Positions 46,719 through 55,173 of a DNA stretch of 64,000 nt are shown here, in pieces. This stretch comes from Sphingobacterium detergens. Its GTDB lineage: Bacteria > Bacteroidota > Bacteroidia > Sphingobacteriales > Sphingobacteriaceae. Every line of letters begins with the position of its first letter. Position 1 is the first letter of the stretch. The stretch lies in assembly GCF_003610355.1 (NCBI RefSeq), contig NZ_RAPY01000006.1, positions 62,001 through 126,000 of the forward strand, read 5' to 3'. A program made the position numbers and the translations under genes. The notes beneath the pieces were generated by a model. It was given only the letters and a program-made list of their open reading frames with translations. It did no database searches and was not told the origin of the DNA.

Positions 46719-48239
46719 ATGAAAAAAAGATATATATTACCCTTTGTTTTGTTGGCATTGTCTTCATGTACCAAAGACTTTTTAAATCAGAAAAATCCCA
46801 ATGCCGTCACGATCGATGATTATTTCAAATCAGAAAACGATGTGCTCTTGGCTGTCAACGGGCTCTATCAGTCCCTTCGCTCGGGAAGTACACTCGGCGA
46901 ATCGAGCACTTTATACAATGAAGAACGTTCGGACAACTCAGGACGTAATGATAACCAATCCAATGCCGGGGAACCATTCCAGTTCAATGACTTCTCGTTG
47001 CTGCCGAGTAATACTTATCTCAAGACACATTGGTCTGCCATGTATGCTGCCATCAGCCGTTGTAATGTGGTTCTTTCACATGTCGATAATGTGACCTTTA
47101 CAAGTGCAGAATTAAAAGGCCGTTATATTGCGGAAGCGAAATTCGTTCGTGCATTGCTATATTTCCATATGGTACGCAAATTTGGAGATATTCCATTGTC
47201 TACGGTACAGGTGACAAGTAAAGAGCAAGCAAATGAATTGGCTTTTCGGCAAAAAGAGTCGGTTGTGTACGAACAGATCATTAAGGATTTGACGGAGGCA
47301 TTGTCCAGCAATCTTCCCAATACACAGAAAGATTACGTCATTGGTAGAGCGTCTAAATCGGCCATTAATGCGATTTTGGGGCAAGTATACTTAACGTTGG
47401 GTGCAACGCAGACGTCGGGGAGTGCAGAAAATTTTGCGAAGGCAGAACAGTACCTCAATGCGGCTTACCAAATGCGAACTTTTGGCAAGCTAAACGAAAT
47501 CCCCTATGCGGATGTTTTCGATGTGACTAAGAAAAATAGCTGTAAAGAACTCGTTTTTCAGATTCAGTACAAACAGGGAGACCAAAACTATAGCTCGAGT
47601 ATCGCCCGTAATTACCAGGCGCGAGGAGAAACTATCAACTCACGTTACAATTCGACAGGTGCTGGTGAAGTAGCAAAACTAGATTTGATTAAAGATTACG
47701 AGCAAGACGATATCCGAAAAGGTTTCTCCGTAAAGTTTGCCACCAATACGCAAGTTAACGATTGGTTTGTAACCAAATTTAGGGATAATAGTGACGCTGC
47801 GGGTACCAATGGCTGGGGTGGAAACGACTGGATCTTGATCCGTTACGCAGATGTCATGTTATTACTGGCCGAGGCGAAATATCGTTTAGGTAAAGACGCG
47901 GAAGCAATTGCGCTATTGGATCAGGTGCGCGAACGTGCAGGCTTGCCTTCTTATGCAGTCTCAATGTTAAACAATGACTATCGTACAAAATACCCAACAT
48001 TAAAGTTAGCGATCTTGCACGAGCGTCGAGTGGAACTGGCTTTCGAAAATCAACGTTGGTTTGACTTAATCCGGAACTATAATCCACAGGAATTGGTGAC
48101 GTACTTTAAAACTAAAAACCAGGCGGATTATGGGAATGCTAAAATCTCCAATATAACTACAAAGGATCGGTACTATCCAATTCCTTTTGATGAATATAAA
48201 TTGGATCCACAGCGTATGTATCAAAATCCTGGCTATTAA
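46719..48239 (+). CDS. SusD-family nutrient-binding lipoprotein
   Basis: The 506-residue lipoprotein starts MKKRYILPFVLLALSSC (acylated C17) and shows the SusD/RagB pattern: NPNAVTIDDYFKSENDVLLAVN, IAEAKFVRALLYFHMVRKFGDIP, ILIRYADVMLLLAEAKYRLG and LAILHERRVELAFENQRWFDL, ending YPIPFDEYKLDPQRMYQNPGY. ATG at 46719 is preferred over 46647 because it begins the signal; the preceding AACAGG is a weak ribosome site. It works with the SusC at 43331 and is followed 11 bp later by a YdcF-like gene in the same operon. Confidence 0.95.
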   Translation: MKKRYILPFVLLALSSCTKDFLNQKNPNAVTIDDYFKSENDVLLAVNGLYQSLRSGSTLGESSTLYNEERSDNSGRNDNQSNAGEPFQFNDFSLLPSNTYLKTHWSAMYAAISRCNVVLSHVDNVTFTSAELKGRYIAEAKFVRALLYFHMVRKFGDIPLSTVQVTSKEQANELAFRQKESVVYEQIIKDLTEALSSNLPNTQKDYVIGRASKSAINAILGQVYLTLGATQTSGSAENFAKAEQYLNAAYQMRTFGKLNEIPYADVFDVTKKNSCKELVFQIQYKQGDQNYSSSIARNYQARGETINSRYNSTGAGEVAKLDLIKDYEQDDIRKGFSVKFATNTQVNDWFVTKFRDNSDAAGTNGWGGNDWILIRYADVMLLLAEAKYRLGKDAEAIALLDQVRERAGLPSYAVSMLNNDYRTKYPTLKLAILHERRVELAFENQRWFDLIRNYNPQELVTYFKTKNQADYGNAKISNITTKDRYYPIPFDEYKLDPQRMYQNPGY

Positions 48240-48250
48240 TAGAATCGGAT

Positions 48251-49495
48251 ATGAGCGGTATCATTAAAAAGATCATTTTGTTGACTTTGGGAATATGCGT
48301 AATGTACATTTCCAAAGGCCAACCCCAACCCAATCCTGCCGGTCCGCAGGATTGGGTAATTCGCAAGAATTATTACGCGACTTATCTGTTGCTAAAGGAT
48401 CCTGCCTTAACACAGCAGCTTTGTGCATCCCAAACTGTTTCAACATTGTTGAAACAGCGATTTGACCGGTTCAAGGGTAGTGATCATTGCGCGAATCTCG
48501 GCTGTTTTCTGGAAGCTTTTAAATGGAAAGATTCTGAGATCGAACTCATGGCTGAACAAATTTCAAGTCAGATCAAGGGCAACAGGAAATTGGCAGAACT
48601 GGTTGAATCAACGTTGATGCCATCAAAGACTTATGGTATACCAAGGGATGAGACCGCAAAAGTGTATCTTAAGAAAGCACTGTTACAGGACTTTGGCGCA
48701 ATGAACTATGTTGTTAATGTCTATGGTGGCGGCAAGAGGCCCAACTATCCCAAGATTGATTCAATTTCTTTTGATGTGAATCGTAAGGCTTATTTTCAGC
48801 TTTTAGATGATGTACGTCAGGATGTGCTAATAGATATTCCGACTGGCAAGGAGGCGCTTTTTATGACAATGATGACAGCGGTAAGACTGCTTGAGATCAA
48901 TGAGCGTTGGGACGCTGCACAATTGGAGCCACTAATAGCACTGGAAAATAAAAAGGCGTTTGAACAAGTGAAAAAAACGAATTTTTCAGCCTACCCTTAC
49001 AGCCTGTTGTTGACCCTCGGTGCGGGCCCTGAAATCTATGGACAACCGATCAGTCCCGGCGGTATGTTGCGAGCACGTATGGCTGCCCGTAGTTATTTTG
49101 AAAAATTGGCCCCTTTTATTGTACTTTCCGGTGGAAAGGTACACCCTTATAAAACGACGTATATCGAGGCAATCGAGATGAAAAAGTACTTGATCAATGT
49201 CATGGGAGTCCCTGAACAGGCGATCTTGATCGATCCGCATGCCCGCCATACAACAACAAATCTGCGTAATACTGCCCGTATACTATTGAACTATGGATTT
49301 CCCAAAGATAAATTTGCCATTGTCAACAGCAGTAAGGCACATATCGATGCGGTAGAAAAAATGGCCGACCGTTGTATTCGCGAATTGGGTTATGTACCCT
49401 ATAGCCTTGGAAAACGAATTTCGGATGTTATCATCGAATTTCAGGCGAAAGATGAAGCATTCACAATCGATCCGGACGAACCGCTGGATCCCTAA
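48251..49495 (+). CDS. Exported YdcF/DUF218-family protein
   Basis: The 414-residue protein has an N-terminal signal or anchor (KIILLTLGICVMYIS) and a C-terminal DUF218 domain (~residues 270-400): LSGGKVHPYKTTYIEAIEMKKYLINVMGVPEQAILIDPHARHTTTNLRN, read in parts, is the family signature. DUF218 proteins such as YdcF and SanA have a Rossmann-like fold; a SAM or nucleotide ligand has been proposed but no general reaction is established. The N-terminal ~230 residues are helical and unrecognised. It starts 11 bp after the SusD gene and ends before a strong terminator, so it belongs to this transporter operon. Confidence 0.82.
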   Translation: MSGIIKKIILLTLGICVMYISKGQPQPNPAGPQDWVIRKNYYATYLLLKDPALTQQLCASQTVSTLLKQRFDRFKGSDHCANLGCFLEAFKWKDSEIELMAEQISSQIKGNRKLAELVESTLMPSKTYGIPRDETAKVYLKKALLQDFGAMNYVVNVYGGGKRPNYPKIDSISFDVNRKAYFQLLDDVRQDVLIDIPTGKEALFMTMMTAVRLLEINERWDAAQLEPLIALENKKAFEQVKKTNFSAYPYSLLLTLGAGPEIYGQPISPGGMLRARMAARSYFEKLAPFIVLSGGKVHPYKTTYIEAIEMKKYLINVMGVPEQAILIDPHARHTTTNLRNTARILLNYGFPKDKFAIVNSSKAHIDAVEKMADRCIRELGYVPYSLGKRISDVIIEFQAKDEAFTIDPDEPLDP

Positions 49496-49572
49496 CGGTT
49501 TGCCTCAGAACTCCGATTGAACAATATGAAACAAATCCGACATGTCCTTGTCAATAATGTTGGTATATATTG

Positions 49573-49610
49573 AAAAAGGTAGGTGGAAATGGTTATCCAC
49601 CTACCTTTTT
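49573..49610. terminator. Bidirectional intrinsic terminator
   Basis: AAAAAGGTAGGTGGA (49573-49587) pairs perfectly with 49596-49610 around an eight-base loop, giving a 15-bp stem with T-runs both ways. It separates the YdcF-like operon from the convergent oxidoreductase gene. Confidence 0.9.
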
Positions 49611-49620
49611 CTGTGAAATA

Positions 49621-50706
49621 TCAATTTAATACAATCGTCTTTCCTTCCTTTGCGGAACGCTTGGCTGCCTCCAAAATCTCAACGACAGTCACATTGTTGC
49701 TAATGGAGCCTAGATCACCCTCCATCAGCTGATTTCCGCTTAAAACATGCGCTAAATATTGGATGTGATTTTCAAAATAAGGTTGATCTGTTGGAATGAC
49801 TGTTGGCTTATCGTTATGCTGGACGTATTTTAACAATGTTTTATCGTTTTGTGCATAGAGTTGAGCCTTCGTTCCAAATACCTGTAGGTCTTTCACACTG
49901 TAAGGCCAAGCCCAAGATGCCTGGATAATACCTGTGCTGCCATCGCGGTAATTTAAGATAATCGTCGCGTCATCCTCAACCTTTGGATAGGTTTCTGGCT
50001 TCAGTCGATGTGTAATTGCGCTGACAGAAATAGGCCGTTCACCATTCTTGAGCCAGGTCATGAGATTGGCCCCATAACAGCCGAAATCCATTAATGCACC
50101 ACCGCCATTTTTCTGTGGATCTGTTAGCCAATCGAGAAAATAGCTGCTGCAGCCGATCTCTTTGGGCCCTTCATGTCCATCTTTTACAATCATCCGCGTC
50201 ACACGGCCCACTGCATTTTGATCAATCAATTGCTTGAGCTGCTGGTTGCTCTTGTACCAGGTCGTTTCATAATTGACCAAAAAAGCCGTTTTGTTTTCCC
50301 TGGATAAAGTTGCTATGCGTTTGGCATCGGCCAATGTGGTTGCCATCGGCTTCTCTACCATGACAGGTATTTTGAGCGGTAGACAGATTTCCGCTACATT
50401 GATATGCTCATTGGTGGGGTTGTAAGCGAGAACAACATCGGGTTTTACTCTTTTCAATAACGAAGGGAGATCTGGGTAAAAAGCGGATTTCGGAAGGTTG
50501 TATTGTGTCTGAATCCTGTCCGCGAGGATACTATTGCCTTCTGCTATTCCAATGATCTCAACCTTCTTCTCTTTGTATAAATTTAATAAGAGGTATACAT
50601 GGTCGTGATTGAGTCCCGCAACAGCGACTTTAAGTGGACTATTCGCATAAGCAACATGCTGAAATAGCATCGTCAACAAAAAAAATATCTTTACTATATG
50701 TTTCAT
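49621..50706 (-). CDS. Exported Gfo/Idh/MocA-family oxidoreductase
   Basis: The 361-residue protein has a signal peptide (MKHIVKIFFLLTMLFQHVAYA) followed by a Rossmann dinucleotide-binding domain (LKVAVAGLNHDHVYLLLNL, with GLNHDH in place of the usual GxGxxG) and a C-terminal alpha/beta domain. The family motif EKP is present in PVMVEKPMAT. Members oxidise, reduce or epimerise sugars; some exported members of this superfamily are glycoside hydrolases with bound NAD. The substrate is not indicated. The barstar-like gene lies 42 bp upstream on the same strand. Confidence 0.85.
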   Translation of the reverse strand: MKHIVKIFFLLTMLFQHVAYANSPLKVAVAGLNHDHVYLLLNLYKEKKVEIIGIAEGNSILADRIQTQYNLPKSAFYPDLPSLLKRVKPDVVLAYNPTNEHINVAEICLPLKIPVMVEKPMATTLADAKRIATLSRENKTAFLVNYETTWYKSNQQLKQLIDQNAVGRVTRMIVKDGHEGPKEIGCSSYFLDWLTDPQKNGGGALMDFGCYGANLMTWLKNGERPISVSAITHRLKPETYPKVEDDATIILNYRDGSTGIIQASWAWPYSVKDLQVFGTKAQLYAQNDKTLLKYVQHNDKPTVIPTDQPYFENHIQYLAHVLSGNQLMEGDLGSISNNVTVVEILEAAKRSAKEGKTIVLN

Positions 50707-50748
50707 GGTATTCTGTTTAGGTTCGATAAAGATACCATTTTGAAATCT

Positions 50749-51369
50749 TTAAATCCTTTCGTAAATCCAGTCAATCTTTGGATGCGATTGTATTATTTCC
50801 GCTACGATATCGAAATAAGTCTGTCCTTTTCCAGCCTGTAAATCGGCTAACTTTTGTTGGAAATAGGCATGATTGAATGGTGAATTGGCGGCAAGTTTTT
50901 CCTGATAGTAGGCGAGGGTGGTTGTTACTCCTAACGCCGCTCTACTATGGGCGATGTCTTTCCAAATGATCGTCTGTTTTTTTGCATCCTGTACTTTTCC
51001 AAAGCCACCATAAAGTAGATCATCAAAACCATCCAGACTCCCAATTTGCCAACTCTCATCAGCCATATAGACTCGATTGATTTCAGCATAAAAGCTCGGG
51101 ATATCCGCAATACGTGCGCCTTCAATAACAACAAAGCCAAGATCAGGGTGAAGGGCTAGGAGGATTTTGAACTCTTCCCAGAGTTCGGCTAATGCTCCTG
51201 GAGACGTCGCTTTTGACCATTTTTCTGCAAAGCTAAAAAGGTCGGATCGAACAGTATTTTGCCCACTTTGGAGGAGCCGCATCAGGGGTTCATCTAATGC
51301 CTTATCATAATCATTCCTGACCAAAATTTTAGCAATAGCTGCTAGTTGATTTCTCTCGTTTATTTCCAT
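50749..51369 (-). CDS. Barstar-related (RNase inhibitor-like) protein
   Basis: The C-terminal ~115 of 206 residues match the barstar-related family as I know it: FYAEINRVYMADESWQIG, SLDGFDDLLYGGFG, IIWKDIAHSRAALGVTTTLAYY, and TYFDIVAEIIQSHPKI. Barstar proper inhibits the RNase barnase by occupying its active site; the physiological targets of these longer relatives are mostly unknown. The N-terminal ~90 residues are helical, acidic and unrecognised. No barnase-like RNase gene is nearby. It is divergent from the sulfatase gene (124-bp spacer) and upstream of an oxidoreductase gene. Confidence 0.75.
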   Translation of the reverse strand: MEINERNQLAAIAKILVRNDYDKALDEPLMRLLQSGQNTVRSDLFSFAEKWSKATSPGALAELWEEFKILLALHPDLGFVVIEGARIADIPSFYAEINRVYMADESWQIGSLDGFDDLLYGGFGKVQDAKKQTIIWKDIAHSRAALGVTTTLAYYQEKLAANSPFNHAYFQQKLADLQAGKGQTYFDIVAEIIQSHPKIDWIYERI

Positions 51370-51455
51370 CTGCTTCGGATTGGATTTTCCCCGCTAAAGG
51401 ACTAAAAAAAATTGACTTAACGAAATCGTTTTCGGTTTTTTTACAAAAAATCCAA

Positions 51456-51477
51456 TACATTTAGGTTTACATTTAGG
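51456..51477 (+). repeat. Two 10-bp direct repeats before the sulfatase gene
   Basis: TACATTTAGG occurs at 51456-51465 and 51468-51477, 12 bp apart, ending 15 bp before the sulfatase ATG. Each copy is also a near match to the TAnnTTTG -7 element, so this may be a doubled promoter element or a regulator site. Confidence 0.45.
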
Positions 51478-51492
51478 GATAAATCTAATGCG

Positions 51493-52902
51493 ATGATCTA
51501 CCGGATAACGTTCTATCGTATACTTACTTTGCTGAGTGTACTTTCTCTAGTTGAAATTTCTGTTTTTGCACAGCAGCGGCCCAATGTCATTGTGATTTTG
51601 AGCGATGATGGCGGTTACGATGATTTTGGTTGCTATGGTGGTAAAGAGGTGTATACACCGCATATCGACGAGCTGGCTAAACAGGGTATTCGTTTTCAGT
51701 GTGCTTATGCATCTGCATCGGTTTGTGCACCCTCACGTGCCGGTCTGCTGACGGGTCGGTACCAACAACGCTTTGGCTTCGAACACAATATTTCCAAACG
51801 GCCGACCAATGGAACGGCACTGGAAGATATTGGGATGGATACCTCGGTGGCAACCATAGCTGATTTTATGAAATACAACGGCTATAAAACCGTTGGCATC
51901 GGCAAGTGGCATCAGGGGGACGGTCCCCAATTTCATCCGCTTAAGCGTGGCTTTGATCATTTCTTTGGTTTTATCGGCGGAGATCGCTCTTATTTTCCAA
52001 TCCCCGGAAAGGTAAAACCAACACAAATGTTGGTCGATGATGGGCGCATTTTTCCCGAAGATTCCATTCGCTATCTGACAGAGACATTGACCGATAAGGC
52101 AATCTCCTATGTTCATCGTTATCGCCAACAGCCTTTTTTTATGTATCTGGCTTTTAATGCTATACATACTCCTGTGGAGGCTCCGCTGACGCAGAATAGT
52201 AAATATAATCATGTTGCAGATCCTTTGCGCCGCGCTTATCTGGCAATGCTGGAGAATATGGACAGTAATATCGGCCGTTTGATAGAACAACTGAAAAGCG
52301 ATGGACTTTATGATAATACGCTGATTATCTTTATGAATGATAATGGTGCGGCCACAAATAATGGTGCCGATAATGGCCAGCTGCGCGGTCTGAAAGGGTC
52401 GAAATGGGAAGGCGGGATACGGGTGCCGATGATTATGCAATGGCCAGCAAAGCTCCCGAAAGGAAAAGTAGTCAATGCCATGGTATCGGGTATGGATATC
52501 TTGCCAACAAGTATAGATGCCATACAAGGGAAAAACATCCCCGGACAAGCGATCGATGGGCTAAGCCTGTTATCATCCTATAAGGCGGCGAAGAATGGGC
52601 ATGAATATTTATTTTGGCGACGGGGAGTCGCTAAAGCGGTCCGTCATGCCGAATGGAAACTGATTGTTGTCAAGGATGATCCGATATTGTTATTTAACTT
52701 GAAAAACGATCTGAAAGAACAACATAATCTCGCTGAAAAATATCCCGATAACGTGAAGGAAATGTTGGGTCAATTGGCTGAGTGGGAAAAAAAGATGGCT
52801 GCTCCCAAATGGTTGAGTGGAGTCTTGGATAATGATCAGAACCAAATAATGAAACATCGAATGGATGTCATTGGACGGGCAGCAGAAAAGAAATACCCTT
52901 AA
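51493..52902 (+). CDS. Exported S1-family sulfatase
   Basis: The 469-residue enzyme has a signal peptide (to ~VFAQ, residue 27), the metal-binding D38-D39 in VILSDDGGYDD, and the sulfatase signature CAPSRAGLLTGRY, in which C78 would be oxidised to formylglycine by a separate maturation enzyme. Further conserved parts are GIGKWHQGD and FMNDNGAATNNGADNG. It hydrolyses sulfate esters. The PL8 lyase gene follows 20 bp after its stop, so the likely substrate is sulfated chondroitin, dermatan or a related glycosaminoglycan, though the sulfate position cannot be told. A maturase gene is not in the window. Confidence 0.95.
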   Translation: MIYRITFYRILTLLSVLSLVEISVFAQQRPNVIVILSDDGGYDDFGCYGGKEVYTPHIDELAKQGIRFQCAYASASVCAPSRAGLLTGRYQQRFGFEHNISKRPTNGTALEDIGMDTSVATIADFMKYNGYKTVGIGKWHQGDGPQFHPLKRGFDHFFGFIGGDRSYFPIPGKVKPTQMLVDDGRIFPEDSIRYLTETLTDKAISYVHRYRQQPFFMYLAFNAIHTPVEAPLTQNSKYNHVADPLRRAYLAMLENMDSNIGRLIEQLKSDGLYDNTLIIFMNDNGAATNNGADNGQLRGLKGSKWEGGIRVPMIMQWPAKLPKGKVVNAMVSGMDILPTSIDAIQGKNIPGQAIDGLSLLSSYKAAKNGHEYLFWRRGVAKAVRHAEWKLIVVKDDPILLFNLKNDLKEQHNLAEKYPDNVKEMLGQLAEWEKKMAAPKWLSGVLDNDQNQIMKHRMDVIGRAAEKKYP

Positions 52903-52922
52903 TCGGATTTAATTGGAAAAGA

Positions 52923-55022
52923 ATGAAAGCTATACTTATATTTTTATTATCATTTGGACTGGTCATGACAAGGGCACAGGACAAACATACATTTGATCGC
53001 ATCAAAAAACATGTGTACGAGGACGAATTGCAAAGTTCGGCCACGCACGGTGATAAAACCATAATCTGGAGTAATCAGCTGACTGAAGCTGGTACTTGGT
53101 CTGATATAGATTACACGAGTAAATCAATTTCACTCTGGCCTCCAGGAGAACACTTGGATCGCTTGAAAGCTTTGATCGTAGCTTATGTATCGCCCAAGAG
53201 TAAATCTTATCAGCAAAAGTTGCTGTATGACAAGATTGTACGGGCAGCTCAGTACTGGGCAAATAACCGATTTGAATCAGCCAACTGGTGGCACAATGAA
53301 ATCGCTTCTCCCAAAGCAATAGGTGTCTGCCTGATCCTGATGAAATTTGGTCAGGAGAAAATCCCGGCTGCAGTGGAAACAGCACTCGTCAAGTTGATGG
53401 AAAGAGGGGACCCCTATAAGAAAACGGGCGCGAACAAAAGTGATATTGCTATGCATTATTTCTATCGTGCACTGATCTTGGAAGATACCGCTCTACTGGC
53501 TGCCGCTATGGAACAGCTGCTTTTTCCCATCCAGTTGGTGGATGGGAAAGAGGGTTTGCAATATGATTTCTCCTACTTACAGCACGGGCCACAATTGTAT
53601 ATTGCGGGTTATGGCGAAGAGTTTTTAAAGGGAATTTCTAAGGTAATGGCCTATGTCCGCGAGACGCCTTATGCCGTTAATAAAGAGAAATTGGATCTCT
53701 TTGAAAAATTTCTTTTGGAAACCTACTTGCCGATCATACGCTCACGTTATATTGATTTTAATGTGCATGGACGTGGGATATCGCGACCAGATATATTGCG
53801 CAAGGATCAGGAAGTCGCCATACTGCAGCAAATGCAGTTGATCGATCCGGCTAAAAATGAGATCTGGAAGAAAGGATTGGCAAAATTAGATAGTGTACAG
53901 GCTTTTAATGCGGAAGATCAATCTCTGCATCGACATTATTGGAAAGGAGATTATACAACACACCTCAGAAAACAATTTCATTTCAACCTGCGTCTGGCAA
54001 GCAAGCGAACCAACAAGTCGGAATCAGGAAACGGTGAAAATATGCTTGGTAAAAATATGACAGATGGTGTAACCAATATTCAGGTATTTGGTCCGGAATA
54101 TTATAATATCATGCCGGTATGGGAGTGGGACAAAATTCCAGGGACAACAACCCGAGATTATCAGGGTGATCAGGAACTCAAAGAACAGTGGGGTGTACTG
54201 GCTGCCAATAGTTTCTCTGGTGGGGTCAGCAATGGTACAATCGGCGCATCGGCCATGTCTGTTCAATACGATGGCCTGGCTGCGCAAAAAGCATGGTTCT
54301 TTTTTGATAAGGAGATTGTTTGCCTGGGCAGTGGAATTAGCAGTAGTGCTACTGAACCGGTCGTCACAACATTGAATCAGACTTGGTTGAATGGCCCTGT
54401 CGTATGGAATGGAAAAGAGAAGATTTCAACCGATTCACTGGTTCGAAATGTAAAACAAGGTGAATATGTGATGCACAATCAGGTCGGCTATTATTTTCCG
54501 GAAGCGATGAAAGTCGCTCTGACGGCAAAAGAACAATCGGGCTCTTGGTACCGCATCAATCGTTCCCGATCAAAAGATGCTGTCCATGGTAAGGTCTTTA
54601 AGCTATGGTTAGAGCACGCAGCGAAACCTGTAAATGGAGGTTATGCTTATATCGTGGTACCTGGTGTGGATCAGATCGATAAGCGGGCTATGCAGCAGCT
54701 AAAAATCTGGTACAATACGCCTGCGATTCAAGCTGTAGAACATCAGGGGCTGCTCACTATTCAGGCGGTGTTTCATCAGTCAGGCACCTATCAAATTGGG
54801 GCTTGGTCTATTCAGGTGGATAAGCCGGTCATTCTGCAAATCACAAAGGGAGATAAAGCCTTCAAGCTGGATGTAGCAGATCCACTGCAACAGGAAAAAG
54901 CCGTACGTATTCATCTCATCAATAAACGTGCACAAGTAAATCAAACTGTCGAGATAAAGCTTCCACAGGCTGAGTACGCGGGTAGTACTGTATCAGCAAC
55001 AATCCCGACCGATAATAAATAA
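52923..55022 (+). CDS. Chondroitin AC-type polysaccharide lyase (PL8), exported
   Basis: This enzyme cuts glycosaminoglycan chains by beta-elimination, leaving unsaturated uronate ends. The 699 residues match the ~700 of Pedobacter heparinus chondroitinase AC. An alpha/alpha toroid carries NWWHNE (121-126), TGANKSD, and the catalytic H221 and Y230 in YLQHGPQLYIAGY, with R284 and R288 in VHGRGISRPDI. These are each exactly four positions before the recalled P. heparinus residues H225, Y234, R288 and R292. The C-terminal beta-sandwich includes YYNIMPVWEWDKIPG and AWFFFDKEIVCLGSGI. A signal peptide precedes TRAQ. It is coupled to the sulfatase gene. Hyaluronate or xanthan specificity is less likely but possible. 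Confidence 0.96.
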   Translation: MKAILIFLLSFGLVMTRAQDKHTFDRIKKHVYEDELQSSATHGDKTIIWSNQLTEAGTWSDIDYTSKSISLWPPGEHLDRLKALIVAYVSPKSKSYQQKLLYDKIVRAAQYWANNRFESANWWHNEIASPKAIGVCLILMKFGQEKIPAAVETALVKLMERGDPYKKTGANKSDIAMHYFYRALILEDTALLAAAMEQLLFPIQLVDGKEGLQYDFSYLQHGPQLYIAGYGEEFLKGISKVMAYVRETPYAVNKEKLDLFEKFLLETYLPIIRSRYIDFNVHGRGISRPDILRKDQEVAILQQMQLIDPAKNEIWKKGLAKLDSVQAFNAEDQSLHRHYWKGDYTTHLRKQFHFNLRLASKRTNKSESGNGENMLGKNMTDGVTNIQVFGPEYYNIMPVWEWDKIPGTTTRDYQGDQELKEQWGVLAANSFSGGVSNGTIGASAMSVQYDGLAAQKAWFFFDKEIVCLGSGISSSATEPVVTTLNQTWLNGPVVWNGKEKISTDSLVRNVKQGEYVMHNQVGYYFPEAMKVALTAKEQSGSWYRINRSRSKDAVHGKVFKLWLEHAAKPVNGGYAYIVVPGVDQIDKRAMQQLKIWYNTPAIQAVEHQGLLTIQAVFHQSGTYQIGAWSIQVDKPVILQITKGDKAFKLDVADPLQQEKAVRIHLINKRAQVNQTVEIKLPQAEYAGSTVSATIPTDNK

Positions 55023-55053
55023 GGTTTTAATTCTTTCGAATTGCCTTGAATAT

Positions 55054-55096
55054 TAAAAAATAAGGTCCAGGATCTGTAAGGAACTTGGACCTTATT
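55054..55096. terminator. Terminator between convergent PL8 and GH88 genes
   Basis: AATAAGGTCCA (55059-55069) pairs with TGGACCTTATT (55086-55096), an 11-bp stem with a 16-base loop. The T-run is good on the minus strand and weaker on the plus strand. Confidence 0.7.
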
Positions 55097-55173
55097 CATT
55101 CGTTCGACTGAGGTTTCTAAAGATTAGTTGGCGTTGTTTGCCAGAATTTAGCTTTTGATACAGCCTGTTTTTA

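Noticed and set aside
51733..52548. Leftward 271-codon open frame inside the sulfatase gene
   Set aside because: The plus-strand sulfatase has a full active-site signature and normal length; the antisense frame shows no family pattern.
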